DNA of 18,500 nucleotides from Neocallimastix lanati (nom. inval.) (GCA_016946835.1 JACVTC010000101.1:454001-472500), one strand, 5' to 3'; positions 1 through 11,940 are shown, counted from the stretch's first letter. The notes: generated from the letters alone by a model not told the origin. Program-made: numbers and translations.

Positions 1-27
1 TAATTATCTTTTTTTAATTATTTATAC

Positions 28-133
28 CTTCAATCCTTCTAAAATTTGTTTAAATAGTATTCTTGTTTCAATTTCTGGAATACCTTTTCTTCTATTAATT
101 AATCTATTATTAAATAAATTAAAAAAAAAAATG

Positions 134-169
<36 letters not shown>

Positions 170-2258
170 TTGTTAATATTTTTATTTTTCATAACTTTTT
201 ATCATATTACTAATAAAAAAAAAAAAAAAAAAAAAAAAAACTTTATTTTACCTTGTTAAACTTCCACCATTCATAAGTTCAGTAATAATATATATTTTTT
301 CATTTTCAGTAATACATTCATAAAATTTTATAATATTTCGCTTTAGATTATTTATAATTATATATACAATAAAAAAAAATAAAATATTCATATATAATTA
401 ACATCTTATTTACATTTTCAAAAAATAAAAAATATATATAGGTCAGAAAAGAAAAAAAAAGTAAAAACATACATGATTTAAACTTTTTAAGATTTCTATT
501 TCTCTTGTAAATCCTGAACTTGCTTTTTCATTAAAATAGTATTTTTTGGAATCTTTTTTTTTTTTTTTAAAAAAAAAAAATATATATATATATATATTTA
601 ATTTAAAAATTAATGGTAAAAAAAAATTTTTTTTTCTCTTTTAAATTACAATATATATACCTATGATTTTAATAGCACAAGGTAAACAATCCTTTTTTCT
701 TATGGCTTCTCTTACTGTTGAAAATGCTCCACTATAATAGATGAAAAAATAAAATTTAATGAATATCTTTTCTTCATTATATTATTTTTTATTATTTTTT
801 ATTATTTTTTATTATTTTTTATTATTTTTATTTTATTTTATTTTATTTTATTTTATTTTATTTTATTTTATTTTATTTTATTTTATTTTATTTTATTTTA
901 TTTTATTTTATTTTATTTTATTTTATTTTATTTTATTTTATTTTATTTTATTTTATTTTATTTTATTTTATTTTATTTTATTTTATTTTATTTTATTTTA
1001 TTTTATTTTATTTTATTTTATTTTATTTTATTTTATTTTATTTTATTTTATTTTATTTTATTCAATCTGTAATTTATATTAATATTCTACTATTTATTTT
1101 ATTTTATTTTATTTTATTTTATTTTATTTTATTTTATTTTATTTTATTTTATTTTATTTTATTTTATTTTATTTTATTTTATTTTATTCAATCTGTAATT
1201 TATATTAATATTCTACTATTTATTTTATTTTATTTTATTTTATTCAATCTGTAATTTATATTAATATTCTACTATTTATTTTATTTTATTTTATTTTATT
1301 TTATATCATATATATATAATTTTTGATTATTATTTGTTTTTTATAATACATAATTTTTATATTAATGCAAATTTATTATATTAATACTAATTACCTTCCT
1401 ATTTCCTCTCTGAATTCATACTTATCTATTACTCTATTTGATTTATTAAATTTTTCAGTATTAATATATATCATAAGCTCACATACTTTGGAATAAATAA
1501 ATAAATATATAAATAAATATAAAAATTAATAAATAAATATAAAAATTAATAAATAAATAAATAAATAAATTAAAAAAATAAAAAAATAAATATAAAAATT
1601 AATAAATAAATATATAAACAAATAAATAAATATATAAACAAATAAACAAATAAATAAATAAATATAAAAATTAATAAATAAATAAATATATATATAAACA
1701 AATAAATAAATAAATATAAAAATTAATAAATAAATAAATATATATATAAACAAATAAATAAATAAATATAAAAATTAATTAATAAATATAAAAATTAATT
1801 AATAAATAAATAAATATATAAACAAATAAAAAAATAAATTTAAAAATTAATAAATAAATAAATAAACAATATATATATATAAACAAATTAATAAATATAA
1901 AAATAAATAAATAAATATATATATAAACAAATAAATAAATAAATATAAAAATTAATTAATAAATATAAAAATTAATTAATAAATAAATAAATATATAAAC
2001 AAATAAAAAAATAAATTTAAAAATTAATAAATAAATAAATAAATAATATATATATATAAACAAATTAATAAATATAAAAATAAATAAATAAATATATATA
2101 TAAACAAATATACAAATAAATAAATAAATGTTATTAATAATTATAAATTAAACATACTTTCACATTCATTAGTTCTTACAGATATTATATCTTTTGTAGA
2201 TAGTAATACATCTTTATTTACAACAATGTTATTTACTTTTGTTCCATTTTGACTTTAT

Positions 2259-2298
<40 letters not shown>

Positions 2299-3262
2299 AA
2301 TTTAACAAAACATTTATTATATTTTCGTATTTATGATTATAAAATTAAATTTAATAATAAATACCTTTCATTTTCTATTATGTGAAAAATTAAATGGGAA
2401 AAAGAAAATAAAAAATATAATTATATTTAATGTTCATTATTTATTATGTAATTATAATTTTAATTATATAATAAAAATTTTATTGTTAATTACCTAATTC
2501 CACATAGTATTCTTCTGTTAATTCATTTTCTTTTAAGGATATTATAAAATGCTATTTTTTTTTTTATTTTTAAATATATAAAAAAAAAAAGGAAAGCATA
2601 AATTATATACAAATTATATTTAAAATATTAAATTAAAATAACTATTATTGAAAAATAAATATTTTTTTTTATATTATTATATTATTATATAATTAATACC
2701 TTATTACTAACAAATTTGCCATTAATTATATAATGGTTAGTGTTTGGATTTCTACCAAAGTAAAAAATTTTTTTTGGTAAAGTTAAATAAAATTCTTTTC
2801 CTTCTGGATAATTCAAGGGTTTTATCAATGCCCATTGATTATCCGTGAACTTTCAATATATTTTATGAATATATATAAAATTTTGGAATTAATAAAGATA
2901 ATATAACAAAATAGATATTTAATAGTAACAATTTTTTTTATATGAAAAATATTAATTTAATTGTAATTCAAATTATATTATTAGATAGATACCGTAACAA
3001 TAGTCTGATTTTGATATGTTTTTTGTGTTTGAATTGGACTTTGACTTTCATAGGAATCAGGACTTTTGATTTGAATGTTAGGTATATTTATAGATTTATG
3101 TGCTATTGTATCTACTACTATTTCTTCTTCTTCATTATTGTATACTTCTTCTTCTTCTTCTTTAATTGTCACATCACTGTCTTTATCCATTAAATCATCG
3201 TTTTCAAAATAGGTTTCCTGAAAATTATTGGACGGTACTGAAACCTTTTCTGAGAATACCAT
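28..3262 (-). CDS. FHA-domain Ser/Thr protein kinase, CHK2/Rad53-like, 5' part only (multi-exon)
   Basis: Ten exons on the minus strand keep one frame for 330 codons: 3262-2993, 2849-2700, 2551-2494, 2374-2365, 2252-2158, 1485-1395, 731-661, 552-473, 340-252, 103-28. The start is ATG at 3262-3260. Residues 1-90 are acidic (EEEEE and EEEE runs) with a few SQ/TQ pairs near 73-80. An FHA domain spans about 92-190: FGR at 121-123, a His-Phe at 141-142 after SNK, and NGT at 165-167, the usual phosphothreonine-binding positions. The kinase domain starts near VIDKYEFREEIG (213-224), with Gly-loop IGSGAFSTV (223-231), VAIK-type lysine K246 in CAIKII, helix-C glutamate in REIEIL (265-270), and hinge TELMNGGSL. 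The last exon reaches the alpha-E helix (FKQILEGLK). HRD and DFG lie beyond the left edge. FHA followed directly by a CAMK-type kinase is the arrangement of CHK2, Rad53 and Cds1, which act in the DNA-damage checkpoint. Dun1-like identity is not excluded. Confidence 0.92.
833..1060. repeat. (TTTTA)n pentanucleotide array, about 45 units
   Basis: Almost perfect TTTTA repetition over about 228 bp. It is preceded at roughly 779-830 by a related unit of period 11 (ATTATTTTTT). The array continues in shorter blocks between the 1061-1300 composite repeats. It lies wholly within a kinase intron. Confidence 0.95.
1061..1303. repeat. Composite repeat: three copies of a TTCAATCTGTA...TTCTACTATT motif separated by TTTTA runs
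   Basis: A roughly 37-bp non-simple motif beginning TTCAATCTGTAATTTATA and ending ATATTCTACTATT starts at 1061, 1187 and 1243. The copies look identical by eye and are spaced by TTTTA arrays of different lengths (about 90 bp, then about 20 bp). Two diverged copies occur in an intron of the MT-A70 gene at about 8310 and 8365. Confidence 0.9.
1494..2130. repeat. AAAT-rich degenerate satellite with a 177-bp tandem duplication, in a kinase intron
   Basis: The intron at 1486-2157 is filled with TAAA/AAAT words mixed with AAAAATTAATTAAT, ATATATATAAAC and AAACAAATAAAT blocks. From about 1738 a block of 177 bp is followed by a second near-identical copy up to about 2105. Marker words such as AAACAAATAAAT (1748 and 1925) and AAACAAATTAAT (1881 and 2058) recur at exactly 177 bp. 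The only difference I noticed is one C/T change. The minus-strand open frame at 1526-1753 is translated repeat. Confidence 0.88.
2365..2374 (-). other. 10-nt microexon of the FHA kinase gene
   Basis: The ten bases AAAATGAAAG (sense strand) lie between an ATAG acceptor and a GTATTT donor. They bring 2+6+2 nucleotides and join the flanking exons in frame to give ...YYVELENESQNGTKV. This restores the FHA strand leading to the conserved NGT, which is missing if the exon is skipped. Flanking introns are about 119 and 112 nt. Confidence 0.75.
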
Positions 3263-3407
3263 ATTTTTATTATCACGAAGAACAAAAAAAAATTTATTTT
3301 ATTTTTTTTATTTTAAAATAGAAATTTAAATAAAATTTTTCTTTTAAAATAAATTGGCTTTAAATAAAAAATAATAAAAATAAAAAATTAAACGTATATG
3401 AATTTAG

Positions 3408-3440
<33 letters not shown>

Positions 3441-3752
3441 TTCTTTTTATATTAAATAATTTGTAATATTATTAATGAAAGAGAAATTTCAATAAATTGA
3501 ATTAAAATATTGAATAAAAAGAATTTATATATGTATAATATATTAATAATTTATAAATTATATAAAATAGTTTTATATTACAATTACGAATACTTTATTT
3601 TTTTAATATTAATAATAGTAGTGCTAATTATATAATATCAATAGGATACTACAACTGTTAAATTTAAAAGTTAACTAAAATATGTAAACTATATGATAAT
3701 ATAAATAATATATTTTTTATTGAAGAAGTTTTTATAAATAATTTTTAATTCC

Positions 3753-3837
3753 ATTAAATTAAATTAAATTAAATTAAATTAAATTAAATTAAATTAAATT
3801 AAATTAAATTAAATTAAATTAAATTAAATTAAATTAA
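3753..3837. repeat. (AAATT)n pentanucleotide array, about 17 units
   Basis: Uninterrupted AAATT repetition, about 490 bp upstream of the kinase start codon. It is followed after about 40 bp of degenerate sequence by a different pentamer array. Confidence 0.95.
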
Positions 3838-3877
3838 AATGAATTAAATTATAATAAATTAATTAAATTTAAATAAA

Positions 3878-3980
3878 ATGAATTGAATTGAATTGAATTG
3901 AATTGAATTGAATTGAATTGAATTGAATTGAATTGAATTAAATTGAATTAAATTAAATTGAATTGAATGAATTGAATTAA
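3878..3980. repeat. (GAATT)n pentanucleotide array degenerating into mixed AAATT/GAATT units
   Basis: About 12 clean GAATT units run from 3878 to about 3940. GAATT and AAATT units then alternate to about 3980. The unit differs from the neighbouring AAATT array by one base, so the two probably share an origin. Confidence 0.93.
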
Positions 3981-4439
3981 ATTAATAAAATAATAAATTA
4001 AATAATATTAAATTATATTATATTATTTTATTATAATAATAATTAATAAATAAATAAATAAAATAGAGTATTAATAGTAAATATAAAAATTTTAGTTTTA
4101 ATAATGTTTATTAATGTTTACTAATACTAGTAAAAAATAATTACTAAATAATTTTTAAGTAAATGTGAACTTTTTACTTAAAAATTTATTTAAAAAAAAA
4201 TCAAAAAAAAAAAAATTAATAAAAAATATTTAATAAAAAATATTTAAAAATAAATAATTTTTTTTTTTTTTTTAAAATCTTCAAAATTCAATTTTTTAAT
4301 TTATTTTAATTAAAAATTATTTTTTTTTTTTAAAAAATAAAATTTTCTTTTTTGGAAAAAAAAAAAAATTAAAAAAAAATTAAAATTAAGAAAAAAATTA
4401 TAAAAAAAAATAAATTATAATTATAAAAAAAAAAAAAAA

Positions 4440-4485
4440 GAGGGAGGGGGAAAAGAAGAGGGTTCCATAGTCCATAAAAGAAAAC
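4440..4485. promoter_or_regulatory. G-rich island and adjoining CCATAGTCCATAAAAG in the divergent spacer
   Basis: A purine tract with GGG, GGGGG and GGG runs (4440-4462) is followed by TTCCATAGTCCATAAAAG. In a spacer that is otherwise nearly pure A and T for hundreds of bases, this is the only G-run cluster. It sits about 1.2 kb from the kinase start and 1.3 kb from the MT-A70 start. A regulatory role is inference from composition and position. Confidence 0.4.
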
Positions 4486-5782
4486 AAAAGAATAATAAAC
4501 TTTTTTTTTATTTCTTATTTTTATTTTTATTTTTTTCATTTTTTTTTTTCAATTTTTTTATATTTTTTAAAATTTAATTAATTAATTAATTAATTTTTAT
4601 TTTATTTTATTTTATTTTTTATTGAACACCTGTTTCATTAACAATTAAAGTGAAAAAAAAAAAAAAACAATATGCATGTTTTCAAATTTATTTGTTTATT
4701 TATTTAATTTTTAATATATTATTTATTTATTTATTAAATTATAATTATAATTATAATTATTATTTCTATTTTAATTAAAGACAATTAATTATTTAATTAT
4801 AAATATATATATTTTTTTATTATTTTTTTATAATTTTTTTTTATTTTTATTTTTATTATTTTTATTATTTTTTTTTAAATTTTTTATCTCTGATTTATTT
4901 TATAATTAATTAATGATGTTAATAAATAACTTTGGAAAAAAAAAAAAAAAAAGAATTTTATTCATAAATTAGTCTTAATTAGTCTTTTATATAAATATAT
5001 ATTTTATTATATAAAAAGTTATAAATTTTTTTGATTGTGTAACAAAATAAAATGACAATTTTTAAATAAAAATAAAATTAAAATAAACGAAAATATAACT
5101 AAAAATTATTTAAAGTACTATCAACAAAAAGTGGATGAATGAACTTTTTAATTACAGATTAAAAAAATAATAATAATATTAAAAAATCAAAAAAAAAAAA
5201 AATTATATATATAATTAAAGTTTTTAATTGTTTATAAAATTTTATTAATAAAAAAAAAAATTAAAATTAAAATTAAAATACATATATTTATGTATTAATC
5301 ATATATTAATGTAAATCATCATATATTCACATTTTTAAACAATAAAAAAAAATTATTTTTTATTGTTATATTTAAAAGATAAAATATAAAATTTAATTAT
5401 TAATATTTAAAGTAATAATTAAAAATATATTATGAATTAAAAAAAATTATAATAAAATAAAAAAAAAAAATAAGAAAATCATAATTAATAAAATACATTA
5501 AAAAACTTCGATAATTGTTGATATTAACCTTTTTTTTTTTTTTTTTTAGTTAAAAAAAAAAAATTATTTTAAATAATTAAAGCCTTTAAATATCAAAGAA
5601 AGATTGTTAATTTTTAAATAAACGATATTTATATCAAAAATTCAATATAATATTAATTTTAATTTAATAAATTATTAGTCAACTTTAAAAAAATAAATTT
5701 ATTTTAAATAATTCAAAAAAAATTTATATATATATATTTTTTTTTAAAATTTTAAATTAACTCTATATTAATACTTGAAATC

Positions 5783-6191
5783 ATGAGCACAAGATCATTA
5801 AGAACCAGAAGAAATAAAAGAAAAGTTTCAAATAATGTTAAGTAAATATTTATAATGCATTTTTAAAGAATCATAGCTATTCATCTATTTTATTAGAAGG
5901 AAAAACTTTATAATTATAAATTTAATTATTATTTAAATTAATATATATATATATGTTATTAGTCCTAATTAGTAATCGATGTTTATAATGATTTAAAAAT
6001 TAAATGATTATTTATTCAAATTTTTTATGGTATTAATATACTAATTAACATTCTTTATTTAATATTTTATATAATTTATATATATAATAATATTATTTTA
6101 TATTTTTTTAAAATAAAAATTAAATAAAATAATATAAAATTTAATTACAAAAAAAAAAATATTAATATGTAAAATGTAAAATTTATTAAAA

Positions 6192-6222
<31 letters not shown>

Positions 6223-6642
6223 TACAATATAGTTCATCTTTATATCTTGGATATGTAGAAGATGAAGAAACAGTTGAATCAATTATGAAAAAATTTGAAG
6301 AAATGGAAAAATTAAAAAAAGAAATTGCTGAACAAAAGGAAAAGGAAAAAGAAAAGAATAATGAAGGAGAAAGTAATAATGAGAGTGGTCAAAATAATAA
6401 TATGGATGAAGATACAGGTTTTACGGAAGAACAATATGAAGAATTATTTAAGAGAACAGCATCATTTACCCCACAATCATTAGATGCTGATATTGCACAC
6501 ATGGAAGATTGGGAATTTTATGATTATGACCCATTTGATGATGATTACGAAGAAAAGTATAAAATAAGATTATATATATATATTATATTTTATATTTTAT
6601 TATTAATTAATTTAAAAAATATAAATCTTTATAATCAGATAA

Positions 6643-6700
<58 letters not shown>

Positions 6701-7422
6701 TATAAATATTATAAATATCACTTGTAGCATAATTAATATTATATATGATTTAAAGATTTATATTTTAAAAAATATTTTAAGCTTTTTTTATATTTTTTAT
6801 TTAAAAATATTAAATATATATTTATATTTTTTTGAATTATTTTTTAATTTTAATACTTATTAATTATAAACTTAATTTATAAATTAAATGTATTCTAAAA
6901 TCAAATATTATTAATTAAATAAAAAGTGATTATCAATATGTTGATGACGATTTTGGTTGGGATGATGAAAAAGAACATGTAAAAAGACATAGAGGAAGAG
7001 GTTCTGGTTCTTCACATTTCTCAAGAGAAAGTATATTAAATAAATATAAAATTATGCAAATTCAAATGCAAGATAGAAATGGAAATTATGTTACAGTAAA
7101 AAGAAGAATAGCGTAAATATATATCATATTTTAAATGCATAATTAGATATAATAATTATATATAATCAAAATATATAAACAATTTTCAAAGGAATAGAAT
7201 AATTATAATTAAATATTATATTTTTTTATATAATTTTATATATCGTTTTAAAGTTCCACAGATCCAAGTTTACCAACTTATATTCGTATTCCACCATTAC
7301 CAATATCAAGGTCTTGGTCAAAAAGTATTAGACCAATATCGGAAACAAAATACGTACCAACTGAAGGTTTCAGGTAAATATTATTAATTATAAATTATTA
7401 TTATTATTATTAATTATTATTA

Positions 7423-7458
<36 letters not shown>

Positions 7459-7928
7459 GGTGTTGTTGTTATTGATATTGTTATAAATATTATAGTCTTA
7501 AATTATAATAAACTATATATATAATTTTATATTTATATGAAATATTAATATTATTATTTATTCATTTATTCATTTATTATATAATATTATATTATTTGTT
7601 ATTATTATTATTATTATTAAATTACCATAATATATTAAAATTATTATTAATAATTATTTATTATTATATATTATAATTATTATTTATTATTTGTTGTTAT
7701 TTGTTATTATAATTTTCACTATTATTATTATTATATTAGATATTTTGAAGATGATATATTTAACTTTGACTATCAAAAAATTGGTAATGATTTCCAAGCT
7801 ATATATATGGATCCCCCACTATTGCTTCCGGGTGAAGAAAAGACACCAGGAAAAATAACCATTGAAGAATTTGTAAATATTTATAATATTATATTTATTA
7901 GTAAAATTATTACGAATTAATTAAAATT

Positions 7929-7965
<37 letters not shown>

Positions 7966-8933
7966 TGTATTGATATTTTAAATATATATTATATGATATT
8001 ATATTATATAAAAATATTAAAGGGTTCATTAAAAATATCACGTTTAGTTAAACAAGGATTCTTATTTATATGGTGTGAAAAAGAATATATACCAAAATTA
8101 TTAGAGATATGTGAGAAATGGGGTTTCAAATATGTAGAAAACTTTACATGGATTAAAAAATATGTTAATAATAAAATCGTTAGACAACCATATATATATT
8201 TCAATAAATCAAAAATTACATGTTTCATATTTAGAAAGGTAATATAATTTAGTTTAACCAGTTAAAATAGAATTTATCTTTATTTTTAATTTAATTTTAT
8301 TTTATTTTATTCAATCTATACTTTAATTGTATTAATATTCTACTCTTTATTTTATTTTATTTTGTTCAATCTGTACTTTATATTAATATTTCTACTATTT
8401 TTTTTTTTTTTTTTTTATTTATTTATTTATTTATTTATTTACTTGTTTATTTATAAATTTTTTAATATAAATTTATTAATATAAATAATATTTGTTGTTT
8501 TCTAATGTATTTTATATAATTATATATAAATTTATTATTAAATGATAAAAAATATTAAAGGAAGGAGATTATGTAGAATTACGTCACCAACGTAATCCTG
8601 ATTGTGAATTTGATTATATAAAACCAAAAATACCTGGAGAATTAACTCAACAAAAACCAGAATTTATATATAAAGTTATTGAAACCTTATTACCTCAAGC
8701 TAGATATAGTCCTACAAATAATAAAGGGACACGACTTTTAGAATTGTAATTTTTTTTCCTTTTTTTTTTAATTATAATCATAATTATTCTATATATATGT
8801 AATATATAATATATATATATAATATATATTATTTAAACTAATAATAATATTTAAATTCATAATTTTTTATAGGTTTGGTAGAAAAGATTATAAAAGAAAG
8901 GGTTGGACTTCTATTGTCCATAAATTTAATTAG
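5783..8933 (+). CDS. MT-A70 family methyltransferase-like protein, METTL14/Kar4/MTA9-like, complete, 8 exons
   Basis: Exons 5783-5841, 6233-6556, 6927-7112, 7254-7373, 7740-7872, 8023-8238, 8561-8745 and 8873-8933 join in consistent phase to 427 residues. An in-frame stop at 5753-5755 limits the start. Residues 1-20 are basic (RTRRNKRK, a possible nuclear signal). Residues 29-62 look like a charged coiled coil, and 98-145 are very acidic and aromatic. A segment PTYIRIPPLPISRSW (197-211) precedes the fold. The MT-A70 core follows: FNFDYQKIGNDFQAIYMDPPL (DPPL 254-257), FLFIWC (287-292), KWGFKYVENFTWIKK (306-320), ELRHQRNPD (352-360) and LFGRKDYKRKGW (408-419), matching the LFGR...GW end of METTL14. 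Active MT-A70 enzymes carry DPPW and human METTL14 carries EPPL, so this protein is intermediate: Asp kept, Trp lost. It may be a non-catalytic or weak partner of an m6A (RNA) or 6mA (DNA) methyltransferase. Membership of the family is certain; the substrate is not visible. Confidence 0.95.
6640..6700. repeat. (AAT)n trinucleotide array in intron 2 of the MT-A70 gene
   Basis: About 20 AAT units, interrupted once early, lie inside the 370-nt intron at 6557-6926. The plus-strand open frame at 6285-6863 is exon 2 read through its donor into this intron. Its tail of isoleucines is not protein. Confidence 0.9.
7396..7459. repeat. (TTA)n trinucleotide array in intron 4 of the MT-A70 gene
   Basis: Imperfect TTA repetition just after the donor of the 366-nt intron at 7374-7739. 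Further TTA clusters occur at about 7600-7620 and near the acceptor at 7720-7735. Confidence 0.9.
8305..8402. repeat. Two diverged copies of the TTCAATCTGTA-type composite repeat in intron 6 of the MT-A70 gene
   Basis: Motifs starting at about 8310 (TTCAATCTATACTTTAAT) and 8365 (TTCAATCTGTACTTTATA), each ending ATATT(T)CTACT, are flanked by TTTTA units. They match the three copies at 1061-1280 at most positions and have the same orientation on the plus strand. Because the host genes run opposite ways, the motif is sense in one transcript and antisense in the other. A (TTTA)n block follows at 8415-8445. Confidence 0.85.
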
Positions 8934-8945
8934 TTTTTATTTCTT

Positions 8946-8984
<39 letters not shown>

Positions 8985-9097
8985 TTTTTATATATTACAT
9001 TCAAGTATAAACATGAATTTAGTTTACACGAATTTTTATACATTTCATTATTTCATTGTATATATACTCTATATACTCTATATACTATATATACTAT

Positions 9098-9138
<41 letters not shown>

Positions 9139-9787
9139 ATTTATATATGTAAATTATATTAATTTATTCAATATTTGACAAATTAAAATAAAATTTTTTT
9201 TCTATTTAATTTTTTTTTTTTTTTTTTCATTTTATTTTATTTTATTTTATTTTTATAAACTTTTTAATTAAAAAAAAATAATAATATTAACAATAATTTT
9301 TTTTTAAATTTAAAAAAATTATATTAATGGAAGATATAATTATTTATAATAATGATATTAACAACTATTTTTATATTAATAAAATTAATTTTTATTAAAT
9401 AAAATTTTCATTAAATTTACAGGATTTAATTTTTTTTTTTTTAATTATTTATTACTACTATTATTATTATTGTTTGTTGTAATTTATTATTTTCATTTTT
9501 TTTTTTTTTTTTAATTATAAAATTATTATAAAAAATTATTATTTTCTATTAAATATTTAATGTTATTAATTATTGTTTATATTATTAATATGATAATTAT
9601 CTTTATTAAATACATAATAAAAATAAATAAGGGTATGATTAATAATTATTAGTATAAGGTATATATATATAAGATTTTAATATTATAGTCTATTCATTAT
9701 TATTTAAAGAATAAAAAAAAATAAAAATAAAAATAAAATTAAAAAAAAAATAAAAATAAAAAAAAAACTATATATATATAATATTTA

Positions 9788-9827
<40 letters not shown>

Positions 9828-10114
9828 TATAATATTGTATAAATGCTATTTTAATAACTTACAATAGTATTATAATAATATTTATTTAATATTATTTTTC
9901 TATTACTATAAATTATTACTATAATTTAATAACCATCAATTAATACTACTACTTTTATAAATTATTTATTTATATAATATATAATTGAAAACTTTTTAAA
10001 TGAATTATTATTTTAAATTTTGATATGATATGATATATTTATAATTATAAAATAAGAAAATAAAAAAAAAAAAAAGTTTGCTTTTTTTTTTTTTTTTTTT
10101 GTCTTTTTGGTTTT
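8934..10114. other. Convergent 3' spacer between the MT-A70 gene and the FAM72 homologue
   Basis: Nothing resembling an exon was found in this 1.2 kb. It holds homopolymer A/T runs, including a T-run directly followed by about 25 A and another T-run near 8943-8990, a short CTATATA repeat near 9060-9095 and (TTTTA)n near 9232-9252. It should contain both 3' UTRs and poly(A) sites. AATAAA-like words are too frequent here by chance to assign one. Confidence 0.7.
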
Positions 10115-11358
<1,244 letters not shown>

Positions 11359-11940
11359 TGGTTTAAAAAAAATTTTTTTTTTGTGAATATTTATATATAT
11401 TTATACGATATAGTTTATTTTTTTTCTATTTTTAATTTTTTTTTTTTTTTTTTTTGTTTCCTTTTTTTTTTTTTTTTTCTTTCTTTCTTATTTTATTGTA
11501 TTATAAACTTTGAATTTTCTTTTGTGGTTAAATTAAATAATATATATACAATAAAAATATATATAAATAAAAAAAAATTAGTATTCCTTTAATATTTAAT
11601 ATGTTATAATAAATAATTTTTGATAAAAAAAAATATATATATATATATATATAGTCTTCAGTTATTAATATTTAATAATAAATAGTGTATTTTAGTTTTC
11701 AATTAATAAGTTTATTAATTAATATAAAATATATATATCCTGAATCTTTATATAAGTTTCTTTTGTTTTTTCTTTATCATTTATTTTAAGTTTTAATATT
11801 TAAAATAACTATTAAATATAAATTGATTCATGAAATTTTAAATTATTTTAAAATTTCATATAAAATATTCTTTTAAATAATATATTTTTTCATTATTAAA
11901 AATATAAATGATTTTTTTTCTTATTTCTTTTTCTTTAGTT

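Larger units (their letters stand above)
732..1394 (-). other. Repeat-filled intron of the FHA kinase gene
   Basis: This 663-nt intron separates the exon ending EEIG from the exon starting GAFSTV, and so interrupts the kinase glycine-rich loop. Most of it is TTTTA pentamers and a composite repeat, annotated separately. The open frame of about 107 codons on the plus strand at 759-1082 is translated repeat (FILFY reiterated) and is not a gene. Confidence 0.85.
3263..5782. promoter_or_regulatory. Divergent intergenic region between the FHA kinase and the MT-A70 gene
   Basis: This 2.5 kb lies between two start codons that point away from each other, so it should hold both promoters and 5' UTRs. 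No exon-like stretch is visible. It consists of homopolymer A/T runs, pentanucleotide arrays (3753-3980), AT dinucleotides and one G-rich island (4440-4462). A CACCTG word sits at 4627-4632. I cannot assign TATA elements because the background is itself nearly all A and T. Confidence 0.6.

Noticed and set aside
759-1082. Plus-strand open frame of 107 codons
   Set aside because: It is TTTTA repeat read as FILFY; it lies in a minus-strand intron.
1061-1303. Possible CRISPR-like array because of regularly returning motifs
   Set aside because: The 'spacers' are TTTTA repeats of varying length and the genome is clearly eukaryotic.
1526-1753. Minus-strand open frame of 75 codons
   Set aside because: It is AAAT-type satellite translated as Ile/Tyr/Phe/Leu; it falls between two well-supported kinase exons.
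2942-3193. Plus-strand open frame of 83 codons
   Set aside because: It is antisense to kinase exon 1 and its composition follows from the acidic codons on the other strand.
4200-4440. Possible mitochondrial or plastid-type AT-rich insertion
   Set aside because: No organellar gene, tRNA or rRNA signature is visible; the tract matches the local nuclear spacer style.
8004-8228. Minus-strand open frame of 74 codons
   Set aside because: It is a shadow of MT-A70 exon 6, whose plus-strand product has clear family motifs.
8875-9162. Plus-strand open frame of 95 codons near the MT-A70 3' end
   Set aside because: It is out of frame with the last exon and runs through poly-A into poly-lysine.
11383-11592. 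Plus-strand open frame of 69 codons upstream of FAM72
   Set aside because: It is mostly poly-phenylalanine from T-runs, without any domain.
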